Positions 1 to 8,354 of a DNA stretch of 30,484 nucleotides are shown piece after piece. The notes beneath the pieces were generated by a model. It was not told the origin of the DNA. It did not search any database and saw only the letters and a list, made by a program, of their open reading frames with translations. Source of the DNA: Folioceros fuciformis. Lineage: Eukaryota > Anthocerotophyta > Anthocerotopsida > Anthocerotales. Every line of letters starts with the position of its first letter. Positions within the stretch are counted from its first letter, which is position 1. Both the position numbers and the translations under genes were made by a program. Location: contig JBNGIO010002949.1 of assembly GCA_049999805.1 (NCBI GenBank), positions 1-30,484 on the forward strand, written 5' to 3'.

Positions 1-234
1 ACGGTACCCAAGTCGGTGGTGGTGTGGTTTTGTATACCTTGGGAGCAGCTGGAGGTGTCAGCTGAGTCAGTTTAGCCCCAACCTCCGTCTTTAGTAGCCT
101 TAGATTAGCAACTTATTCCTCGTCTCCCACGTGAGACGAAGTTGCGTGGAATGTTGGCAGACTCGAATGGTCGGGATTCGTGGATTCCATGTTGCTATTT
201 TTCCGCTCATCCCGAGTAGGAGCTTGAGTCCGCG
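1..234 (+). promoter_or_regulatory. 5' flank and leader of the first cysteine synthase-like gene
   Basis: Upstream sequence before the ATG at 235. I see no convincing TATA box. The ATG lies in a favourable context (GCGATGGCG, purine at -3 and G at +4). Short reading frames here have no family resemblance. Confidence 0.4.
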
Positions 235-2000
235 ATGGCGAGTGAGAGCGTGGCGGAGACGAAGCTGCAGAGCTTGTCCATCGGGGATGGCGGAGCCGGC
301 GCCGGCTCGGACCGCGACGCACACCCTCTCTCCCAGCTTCAGAAGAATGCTTCCAAGTACCAGCGTCCTCTGGAGCCCAAGGAAAGGATTGCAAGCAACA
401 TGACCGAGGTGCGTTTCGTGGCTGCGTCGGATTACGTGTGGAGTGGCGGATGCGACCCGCGGCGCGTCCTTGTCTTGTCTGTCTGCTCACTGCGGTGCCG
501 GTCACTGTGTGTGGCCGATAGCTGATCGGGTGGACGCCGCTGGTGGAGATCAATCATATCACGAAGGCGGAGGGTTGTCTGGCCAGAATTGTGGTGAAGT
601 TGGAAGGTCAGCAACCTTTCTGTTCGGTCAAGGACAGGATTGCTCTCCAGTAAGTGTCAGACACGGATTTTTGATGCTCGTCACTGATGTAGTCATGAGT
701 TTTCTCTGTTGAGGAGTGCGCGTGGGGGCGCCTGTGCAGCATGGTGGAATGCGCGGAGAGAGACAAGTTGATCACGCCGGGGGTCACGACTCTGCTGGAA
801 ATGACCGCTGGTAACACCGGAATCGCCCTGGCTGCAGTCGGTGCTGTCAAGGGCTACAAGGTGGTTCTGGTTATGCCTGCCACCTGCTCGATGGAGCGCC
901 GTATTCTCATCCGAGCCCTTGGAGCAGAGCTGGTTCTTGCAGGTTCGTGCCTTCACGTAGTGCATCGACGGTTTAGTGTTCCTGATTTTTGCTGCCTCTT
1001 CTAAAGACTTATTGAAGAAGGGCTTCCCGTGGTGGTATGTAGATGGGTCTAAGGGTTTCCAATGCATGGAGTCCATACTACACCACCTGCTGGAGACTGT
1101 TCCCAACGCTTTTTGGGTGAATCAGGCCTCCAATCTCAAGAACCCTGAAGCTCACTCTCTCAGCACAGGTGGCTTAACTTTGGCCTCCTTCTCTTCTCCT
1201 CCTCCTCGTCCTGCCATGCAACCATATATTGTGGCATTCTTTGTATACTCACAAGCCACATTATTGGTCCTGACGTCCTCAGGACCCGAGATATGGCGAG
1301 ATACCGCGGGCAAAGTCGATATTCTTGTAGCAGGAGCAGGCACCGGTGGAACCCTTTGTGGGACAGGGAGATATCTCAAGTCTCAGAATCCAGCAGTGAA
1401 AGTCATTGCCGTTGAACCAACAGAAAGTGCAATTCTTTCAGGTGTTGTTGCACGTTCCACGTACCTCGCACTTGTACCTTTTTTTAATCGTTCGGAACCC
1501 CTAAACCCTAGTATGTATGTACGTATGTATGTAACTCCGGCAAACAGGTGGACAGCCCGGCCCACACTTGATGCAAGGAATCGGTGCCGGCTTCATCCCT
1601 GAAGTCACAGACGTTAGTGTCTTCGATGATATCGTACCGTCTTCGAGTCAAGAAGCCCTTGAGCTTTGCCATAGGCTTGCCAAGGAGGAAGGCATTCTTG
1701 TGGGGATTTCGTCTGGAGGAATCTTCGCGTCCGCATTGAAAGTAAGACTCAATGTGCTTCCCCAGTTGTTCCGCGCAGCCACTCCTTTACGCCTGCTAAG
1801 TTTACGTCTACTTTTCCGTCTCACTTCCGTCATTTTGCCTTATCCATTTCACTTCACTTCAGGTAGCCAAGAGACCCGAGAACGAGGGCAAACTCATCGT
1901 CGTCATCCTGCCCAGTGCTGGTGAGAGATACCTCACCACCGCTCTTTACGACGGCATCAAAGACGAATGTGAGAAAATGACCACTTTCTCTTTCGATTAG
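235..2000 (+). CDS. OASTL: O-acetylserine(thiol)lyase / cysteine synthase-like, copy A (7 exons)
   Basis: PLP-dependent fold-type II enzyme expected to make cysteine from O-acetylserine and sulfide. Exons: 235-408, 522-649, 740-942, 1043-1168, 1283-1441, 1548-1741, 1863-2000, all GT-AG, giving 373 aa. Seen: LIGWTPLVE near residue 59; the Schiff-base lysine in SVKDR (K95); the substrate loop at 123-128, here TAGNTG; the PLP phosphate loop GTGGT (230-234); GQPGPH (265-270); GISSGG (316-321). The roughly 55-residue N-terminal part is hydrophilic and does not look like a transit peptide, so the enzyme is probably cytosolic. The usual TSGNTG serine is alanine, and the usual QFENPAN stretch is replaced by NQASNLKN, so the substrate may differ from a standard OASTL. 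Copy B follows 737 bp downstream on the same strand with identical lengths for exons 2-6. The family is certain; the exact reaction is inferred. Confidence 0.93.
1169..1282 (+). other. Stop-free intron of 3n length in OASTL copy A (intron 4)
   Basis: This 114-bp GT-AG intron is open in the host reading frame. Reading straight through from exon 4 gives 38 extra codons and then rejoins TGPEIW of exon 5. The corresponding intron of copy B (3600-3698, 99 bp) is also 3n but has an in-frame stop. The alignment to cysteine synthases supports removal. Confidence 0.6.
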
Positions 2001-2560
2001 GTAGCATCTTAACCTACTGCACCGCCCGTGCCTTCGTCTCCCTGGGAATCTCTGCTTCCTTCTCGTGTCACACTCATGCAAGGCTATCATAGCTTCGTGT
2101 CCTCATCCATCGTCACGGCCTCATGCGGCCTATCCGCAACAACTGCATAGAATTTCCCCTTCCACACAACTCGCACTTTCGCACTCGAAACCTGTATCGC
2201 TCCTCGTGTGCTTGAGCTTGTGGTAGATGGCTCGATCTGTCGTCCTCCTTTTCTCTCAGGACTTCATCCCCTCCAGTGTCCTGTGAACTCGGGTTGTTGT
2301 GTACTACACCTGATGAGAGGCTCTTCCTCCCTCCTCCCTCAGAATCAATCCACCTATCAGAGGAACCCGTTTTCCCAGGCTCCCGCGTAGCACGCTCTCC
2401 ATGGCATGCCCATGGGCGTGGCAGAGTAGCGCGCCGCATGCTTCACGGTTCTCGCACCGAAGGCGTCGGCAAGAATGGACAAAACCTCGGCGATCGCACG
2501 GTGGGAAACAAGGGGGTACCGCGCGGTCAGGCGTGAGTGCTAATGGGGGAGGATGGAGCC

Positions 2561-2566
2561 TATAAG
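2561..2566 (+). promoter_or_regulatory. TATA-like box of OASTL copy B
   Basis: TATAAG in a GC-rich setting, 176 bp upstream of the ATG at 2737. A start about 30 bp downstream would fall near 2590-2600. This is a motif match only. The rest of 2001-2736 is the 3' flank of copy A and the promoter of copy B, with no other gene seen. Confidence 0.4.
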
Positions 2567-2591
2567 GACATGCCGTGGCGGTCACGTCACC

Positions 2592-2732
2592 ATGGGGTGC
2601 AGGAGGGTAGGTCCTACCATCTCGGGACCCGCGCGCATTGATTTTGCGGAGCTGCATAGTCGCGTTCTTACAGTACGCAGCGGTGAGCAGAGTTGCGCCC
2701 AGTTGTCTAGACCAGGAGCTGTCTGCTCGTGA
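2592..2732 (+). other. Possible upstream ORF in the OASTL copy B leader
   Basis: An ATG in good context (CACCATGG) opens a 46-codon frame, out of register with the main CDS, whose stop TGA (2730-2732) ends 4 nt before the ATG at 2737. It matters only if transcription starts upstream of 2592, which is about where the TATA-like box would place it. Confidence 0.3.
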
Positions 2733-2736
2733 AGAA

Positions 2737-4393
2737 ATGCAGGGAACAATAGAACAGGGAAACGAATGCAGCGAGGTGGAGAAGATGGCTACGGTGGAAA
2801 GCCCAGAAGTGAGCCAGCTGGAGAAAAATGCCGTCAAATATGCGCATCCCCTGCAGCTCAAGGAGAGGATTGCCAAGGACATGACCGAGGTAAGGCCCCC
2901 TCCCCCTCAACAGGCCACGGCTTGGTGGGCGATCGTGGGCTTACAGCTGCTTCGTCGGTTGCCAGCTGATTGGGTGCACGCCTCTTGTGGAGATAAACAA
3001 CGTCACCAAATCTGAAGGTGCATTTGCCAGAATTGTTGCCAAAGTCGAAGGCCAGCTGCCCTTCTGCTCTGTCAAGGACAGGATGGCTCTGCAGTAAGTT
3101 TGTTGGCTTGGGTCCCGTGATCTGTGCCTTGTGACACTGGTCTGTCCAGCTCCAGAAGTGCTTGAAGCAACACTGCGAGCTGTTTTGTGTATTCAGCATG
3201 GTGGAGGCTGCTGAGAGGGAGCAATTGATAAGACCTGGGGTGACCACTCTACTCGAGATGACTTCGGGCAACACCGGGATCGCCCTGGCTGCCGTCGGTG
3301 TTCTCAAAGGCTACCGTGTAGTGGTGGTCATGCCAGCTTCTTCCTCTTTCGAACGGAGAATCCTAATCCGTTCGTATGGAGCAGAGCTGATCCTTACAGG
3401 TCCGCTTGGGTTTAGTTCAGCTGCGTCCTCGCGTTCTATGCTACAGACGGGTAACTGTGACTGCACGTTGCAGACCCAGCCAAGGGCTTTGCAGGTATGG
3501 GAGACAAGGTTAAGGAGCTGTTGGAGACAATTCCCAACTCTTTCTGGGTGGACCAGCCTTCCAACCCGAAAAACGCTGAAGCCCACTTCGTCAGCACTGG
3601 TAGTCTTTAGTCAGAGCCTTCTTGGGTGAGCTGGTAATGGATGGGGATCTTCCATGAACACAGCTACGATGAAGTGACGGTTTGTATTTCTATTTTAGGA
3701 CCGGAGATATGGAGAGACACCGCAGGGAAGGTCGATTTTCTGGTGGCTGGTTGCGGCACGGGCGGTACCATATCTGGGGCAGGAAGATACCTCAAAGCTC
3801 AAAATCCCAAGGTCAAAGTGGTGGCCGTTGAACCCACAGAGAGTGCGGTTCTGTCAGGTTAGCTTCTCCAATGGGCCTTCGGAGGAGGAAAGATGCAGAA
3901 GAAGCCGTTCTGAATGCTTCATGTGATATTGGCACCTTTGAGAACAGAAGCATTTCGGGATGATTCATGTAATTGTGGTACTCAATCAGGTGGAGCTCCA
4001 GGCCCGCACGTAATCCAAGGCCTGGGTCCGGGATTCATTCCGGCAGTGACCGACACCAGCTTGTTCGATGAAGTTGTAACATCTTCCGGGGAGGAGGCTA
4101 TGCATTTCGCTGCAAGGTTGGCAAAAGAGGAGGCTCTGCTAGTGGGCATATCTTCTGGAGCAGTCTTCTCCGCAGCGTTGAAGGTGAGAATTCCTCCTTC
4201 CTCTCCGGGTTTTGCCTCTCAGGGTGTCTCCTAACTTACGAACTTTCGCAACTGTTTCTAGATTGCTCAGCGACCCGAGAACAAAGGGAAGCTCATCGTC
4301 GCCATATTACCCAGTGCTGGCGAGAGATACCTGTCTACTTCTCTCTTCGCCACAGTGAAAGAAGAGTGCGAGAACATGACTTTTCAGGATTAA
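2737..4393 (+). CDS. OASTL: O-acetylserine(thiol)lyase / cysteine synthase-like, copy B (7 exons)
   Basis: Paralogue of the preceding gene and the more canonical of the two. Exons: 2737-2889, 2966-3093, 3197-3399, 3474-3599, 3699-3857, 3990-4183, 4262-4393, giving 364 aa. Exons 2-6 are 128, 203, 126, 159 and 194 bp, exactly as in copy A; only the terminal exons differ. Motifs: SVKDR with PLP lysine K88; TSGNTG at about 116-121 with the standard serine; GTGGT; GAPGPH; GISSGA. The tail [20 protein letters not shown] matches the usual cysteine synthase end. The frame stays open upstream to a TTG at 2638, but 2737 is the first in-frame ATG. No transit peptide is evident, so a cytosolic location is likely. 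It ends 574 bp from the convergent atpG gene. Confidence 0.93.
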
Positions 4394-4967
4394 ATGTCGT
4401 CGGTTTCGTTCAATAGGGATCCGGGGTGGAGACGGGTAGGGGAGAAAGCCCCTAATGCTTGTAGCCTGATTCGTTCTCTGGAGCACGTTTCTCAGAGTCG
4501 ATGTCCCATGCCAGCATGTCAGTCCATAATGGACTCCCAAAAAATTTTGTCCATTTGCATGTTACTAACTCGCTCAAGATCTTCCACACATGTACCGCTT
4601 CATACATCGGACATTCCACTATGCCCTGGGCAAGATGGAGTCTCAGAAGTGCATATAAAAGTCCTCCTAGGAAAACGGCAAATCGACAAGCCTACAGACT
4701 CAGGTCAGTCCCAACAATCGAGCCAGGTTGGGTAGCAATGAATCAGAATGAGGGGTGAAGAACACAAAATGTAGCATTCACGTAAAATACAGGGGTCAGG
4801 CAAAGTAGAAGCGCATCTGGGAAAGCCATCCAACTCGGCCACTGTGTTTACTTGAGCGCCCTCCTATTCCTAATCGAGGAACAAGTCCGGGTGCGGACAA
4901 CGAGAAGACACACAAGTGAAGGTCCCGCACGACGCAGTCTCGGTGCACTCAAACATTGGTCCGCCAA
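4394..4967. other. Convergent intergenic region (3' flanks of OASTL-B and atpG)
   Basis: Between the stop codons of two convergent genes. Only short reading frames without family resemblance. No repeat or RNA gene recognised. Confidence 0.6.
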
Positions 4968-5750
4968 CTAAAGCTTGAAGGGAACCACCTTTTGCAGGAT
5001 GTCGTCACTCAAAGCCGTAACCTGCGTATCCAAAGACTTGAGCGTTTCTTCCTTCTGCTCCGTCAAATTAGCCAAGGCTATGGCCAACTCCTTCTCGATC
5101 CTAGCCCGGGTTTCGCTGAGTTTGGCCTCCAGCTCCGCGGCGGTCTCACGCTTGGTCTTGTTGAGAGCCAGCGTGGTCTCCACCCTAGCGGCTTTGATCA
5201 CAGCCTGCGCCTCGTCCGTCAGCCGCTTGATCTCCGCGGAGTTGTCCCGCACTCCCAGCAGCCTCTCCCGGATGGCGGCGTCCCGGTCGTCCATCACCTT
5301 GGCCACGGGCTTGAACCAGATGGTGTCCAGGGCAACCATCAGCAGCAAGAACTGCACCGCGATGATCGGCAATGTGAGGTTAAAATCAAAGATCTTGCCC
5401 TTCTCTTCCTCCGCCAGCGCCGGCATAGCCAGCAGCACGTTCAAGGCCACGGCGGAGGCGTTGCGGAAGGCGCGGGTGTCCGCCATGTCTGCACACATCT
5501 CCCTCAGCGCGTCCCTGACAGACCACGACCTGTCCACTGCCTTGCGCACCATGTCCAGCACCTGGGCCACCCTGATGCCATTGGCTTGCCTGCTGCCCTC
5601 CCCCGCGAGGACAGTGAGACTGGCCCTGTCCACGGCCCCCAGCCCGCAGGCTCTCGACCTCTCGGGCCCCGGCCTGCCCACTGCCAAGCTCCTGGACGCT
5701 TCCACTCCTGCGCTGATCCTCAAAGACCCCAACGGCAGAACGGCCGCCAT
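4968..5750 (-). CDS. atpG: Chloroplast ATP synthase subunit b' (CF0 subunit II), nuclear-encoded
   Basis: Intronless 260-aa protein forming, with plastid-encoded subunit b, the peripheral stalk that joins CF1 to the CF0 rotor in the thylakoid membrane. Residues 1 to about 95 are Arg/Ser/Ala-rich with few acidic residues, as in a stromal transit peptide. A thylakoid signal (ALNVLLAMPALAEEE, about 102-116) with an ALA cleavage motif follows, matching the bipartite leader of the plant subunit. Mature part: membrane helix about 125-145, then WFKPVAKVMDDRDAAIRERL, the diagnostic start of the b' stalk, then a long charged helix to the C terminus. The length is slightly above the usual plant precursor because of the long leader. 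ATG at 5750-5748. A G-box and a TATA-like motif lie upstream. The open frame on the opposite strand is a codon-bias shadow. Confidence 0.96.
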   Translation of the reverse strand: MAAVLPLGSLRISAGVEASRSLAVGRPGPERSRACGLGAVDRASLTVLAGEGSRQANGIRVAQVLDMVRKAVDRSWSVRDALREMCADMADTRAFRNASAVALNVLLAMPALAEEEKGKIFDFNLTLPIIAVQFLLLMVALDTIWFKPVAKVMDDRDAAIRERLLGVRDNSAEIKRLTDEAQAVIKAARVETTLALNKTKRETAAELEAKLSETRARIEKELAIALANLTEQKEETLKSLDTQVTALSDDILQKVVPFKL

Positions 5751-5873
5751 CGCTGCGACACGAAATGCCTCCAGTCCGATCAGGAAAGCAGGAGAAGGCG
5801 CGCAGAGACGTAGCCTCAGCCGCAGGCTTGGTTATTCACAGGCAAGCGGGCGACGCTATCGGATTGGGCTGTC

Positions 5874-5879
5874 CACGTG
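5874..5879 (-). promoter_or_regulatory. G-box (CACGTG) upstream of atpG
   Basis: A perfect palindromic CACGTG, in the wider context CCACGTGTC, 124 bp upstream of the atpG start. G-boxes bind bZIP and bHLH factors and are frequent in light-regulated nuclear photosynthesis genes. An ATTGG (CCAAT-type) motif lies about 10 bp away. A regulatory role is inferred from position. Confidence 0.4.
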
Positions 5880-5963
5880 TCGCTTTTCCGCCCGATATCA
5901 AACTGTTACAACATTTCTTCAATTCCACTGGTCAGCTCACCCTTCATCGTCGACTCTTAACTC

Positions 5964-5980
5964 AAGCCCTGTGAGGGCTT
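5964..5980. repeat. Perfect inverted repeat in the atpG upstream region
   Basis: AAGCCCT, a 3-nt loop, then AGGGCTT. It lies about 10 bp from a TATAAA-type motif (minus strand, 5996-5990) and about 214 bp from the atpG start. It could be chance. Confidence 0.35.
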
Positions 5981-6470
5981 GGTTTAAGCTTTATAACATA
6001 GTGACCTGAATCGTCTTTGGTTTTTTTTTATTTTATTTATTATAAATTAACCTTATTTTATTACAATCAGCCAACTGGGCACATTGATATACATTGGGTA
6101 GTATATACTTGGATGGTTTCAAGATTTTTCTTCCATGGTGAATGATATCATGGGCATGATATGTGTATGGTATGTGGCATGGGTATGGATCTCAGAATTT
6201 TTTCATAGATATTATTTCTAAAATACTACATAAATATTTAGATATTATCTACAAGATTTATATTGAGACAAGAAATGATATTGAGATGAAAAACAACAAT
6301 CATAGACTATATATGTAGGCCTAGGGTCATCACTATCTAATAAATTATCTTATTGATAATAAAGACGATTAAACATACTTAGTGGTTGGGAACACTTTTC
6401 ATACATCGTTCGCATTGATTTTTTTGGGCACAAATCACTGTTTTTGAAGCATTTTAAAAAACTTTCTCTT

Positions 6471-6824
6471 ATGGAAAGTTGTTACATTTGGGATGATTTG
6501 TTGCAAGAGCGTAAAAAGCTTACGAACATAAAGACTAGGGTTATTTGGGACGATTGGTTGCAAAAGCGCAAACAGCTTTCGACCTTGAAGATTAAGGTTA
6601 TTTGGGATGATTTGTTGCAAGAGCGAAAAAAGCTTCCAAACATGAAGACAAAGATAATTACCCCTGCACAAAGTAATCGAATCCCAAAACTTGTTCCACT
6701 TCATCATAGTTGCATGAACATAGATAACCTCAAAAAAGAGAAAAATATTACTCCTAATTATGGTGATATATTATTCATGCTGAATAGTCTACCAGGAAGA
6801 AGGAACTATCATAGCAATTTCTAG
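6471..6824 (+). other. Uncharacterised ORF of 117 codons with a 19-residue internal repeat
   Basis: From the ATG at 6471 this frame reads to a stop at 6824. Its first half is three copies of a motif like VIWDDLLQERKKL followed by a basic Lys/Thr segment, period 19 residues. The repeat is 57 bp, so every copy stays in frame. The rest (NRIPKLVPLHHSCMNIDNLK and on) has no recognised homology. The antisense strand is also open across the repeat (Leu-rich), so coding is not established. No intron signals or promoter identified. Confidence 0.2.
6486..6656. repeat. 57-bp tandem repeat, three copies
   Basis: Copies begin at the ATTTGGGA word at 6486, 6543 and 6600. Copies 1 and 3 are the most similar; copy 2 has diverged (GATTGGTTGC, AAAGCGCAAA). 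The spacing is exactly 57 bp both times. Confidence 0.85.
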
Positions 6825-7020
6825 AAATTAATTCAGGAAGGAGGAATGTCAAGTGGAAAGAAGTATGACAAAGGGTTAGAGAATAGTGGTAGTTGCTGTT
6901 GTAATGGTCGTTTTATTAGTTGTCCTTGGAACTTTGTAGTTAGGTCCTCTAAGAGTAGAACACAAAGGATTGGAGAATGGGCCCTTTAGAGAACAAAGGG
7001 TCTTGATATCTGAGGATGGG

Positions 7021-7525
7021 CACAATTGTTCTTATGTTCCTCCCCTCAATTGATAAAGGTTGAAGTTACATCTTAGAGCAATGAACTAGCTAGAATGTAG
7101 TACGTGATTGTTCTTGTGTTCCTGCTTCCACAATTGTTCTTACGTTGCTCCCTTAATTGACAAAGGTTGAAGTTACATCTTAGAGCTCTGAACTGTGTTC
7201 CTGCTCCCACAATTGTTCTTATGTTCCTCCCCTTAATTGATAAAGGTTGAAGTTACATCTTAGAGCTTTGAACTGCGTTCCTGCTCCCACAATTGTTCTT
7301 ATGTTCCTCTTCTTAATTGACAAAGGTTGAAGTTACATCTTAGAGCTCCGAATTGGCCAGAGGGCAGAACGTGATGGTTCTTGTGTTCCTGCTCCCACAA
7401 TTGTTCTTATGTTCCTCCCCTTAATTCACAAAGGTTGAAGTTACATCTTAGAGCTCTGAACTGGCCAGAGGGCAATACGTGATTGTTCTTGTGTTCCTGC
7501 TCCCAGTGACAAGGTTGAAGCTACA
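7021..7525. repeat. Tandem array with long (108-110 bp) and short (79-80 bp) units
   Basis: Units start with CACAATTGTTCTTA at 7021, 7129, 7208, 7288 and 7396, with a partial sixth at 7504. They share GTTGAAGTTACATCTTAGAG and end in GTGTTCCTGCTCC. Units 1, 4 and 5 carry about 29 bp (TGGCCAGAGGGCA through GATTGTTCTT) that units 2 and 3 lack. No coding frame follows the repeat. Confidence 0.9.
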
Positions 7526-7597
7526 CTAAAATGTTTAGTATTCTTGTGCTAGGAGAGTTGAGATAATATGATGAACAATGAAACACTTGCTTAAGGT

Positions 7598-7655
7598 GTG
7601 CATTTGGGATTGTTCAGCATATGATAGTGCATTTGGGATTGTTCAGCATCTGATA
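7598..7655. repeat. 29-bp direct duplication
   Basis: GTGCATTTGGGATTGTTCAG begins at 7598 and again at 7627. The copies differ by about one base over 29 bp, so this looks like a recent tandem duplication. Confidence 0.85.
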
Positions 7656-7936
7656 GCCACAGGCGTCTTGCACAGGCGTTTAAACGTGGTCCTGCGGTTG
7701 CAACTTGCAACACGCCGTGTCCCGGACTCCAGGTGGTGCCCTCAATGATTACTGATTCGTGAACCAGCCCTGCTTCGTATGTACATACACACATATGTGG
7801 GTTGGTTTCCGGGTCCTGAACGCTCAGCGATTGCTGTTGAAAATTCAAGTTGCGGAGCAGCGACGCCTGATATCGTGAGCGTGAGATGCGGGTGGCTGTA
7901 TGGTTTGGTGTCAATTTCCGTCTAGGTCAGTGAGCT

Positions 7937-8354
7937 GTGTGTCGTGCTCAGCGTGAAGCGCGCTTGAGTAATGCGCGGCTGTGTATCCGGCACCGCTGTC
8001 CGTTGGATCTTGGCTATGTCCACGGCTTCGCGCATTTCAACTTGAGCAGTTGCGGGCCGCCGCAGGAGCAAGATCGTGAGGAGGAGTACGTTGTGGATGC
8101 AGACGGTGCCCGTGTTCTCACTGGCGCTCCTAATTGCTTCTGATTCTCTTCCAGTTTGTGGGCGATTGATTGGCGGATTGAAGGCTGAGGAAGCTGGAGG
8201 CAGCGGTTTGGCTAACCAGTGGCAGGGATCCCCGTTGCTGTTGATCTGGAGCGGTCCCGTGGCAAATTCGTATTGGATCGCTGAGGCCGTGTTGTGTGTG
8301 GGGGAAACAGAAAGGCGGGCTTTGAAGTGGGTTCCGTGACAAATTTCATTCAGA
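7937..8354 (+). other. 5' flank and leader of the PPR gene
   Basis: GC rises again here, marking the edge of the AT-rich island. The stretch has short reading frames but no recognised domain. It probably holds the promoter and 5' UTR of the gene starting at 8355. Confidence 0.45.

Larger units (their letters stand above)
6001..7936. other. AT-rich, gene-poor repeat island
   Basis: A sharp drop in GC right after the atpG promoter. It contains simple AT-rich sequence (6010-6440), a 57-bp tandem repeat (6486-6656), a 79-110-bp tandem array (7021-7525) and a 29-bp duplication (7598-7655). No family-recognisable gene on either strand. I found no terminal inverted repeats or transposase frames. 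Confidence 0.7.

Noticed and set aside
1498-1535. Telomere-like CCCTAAACCCTAG with a GTAT microsatellite
   Set aside because: Too short for an interstitial telomere and inside an intron. It is a telobox-like word followed by a simple repeat.
976-1602. 208-codon plus-strand frame
   Set aside because: It is exons 4 and 5 of OASTL copy A read through introns 4 and 5. Splicing to the cysteine synthase frame explains it.
2638-2736. N-terminal extension of OASTL-B (as a possible transit peptide)
   Set aside because: The upstream codon is TTG, not ATG. The first in-frame ATG is at 2737.
4975-6009. 344-codon plus-strand frame
   Set aside because: It lies antisense to atpG, whose protein is unmistakable. 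The frame is a by-product of GC-rich third positions.
6001-7936. AT-rich island as a transposon
   Set aside because: No transposase, reverse transcriptase, long terminal repeats or terminal inverted repeats visible. I report only the tandem repeats.
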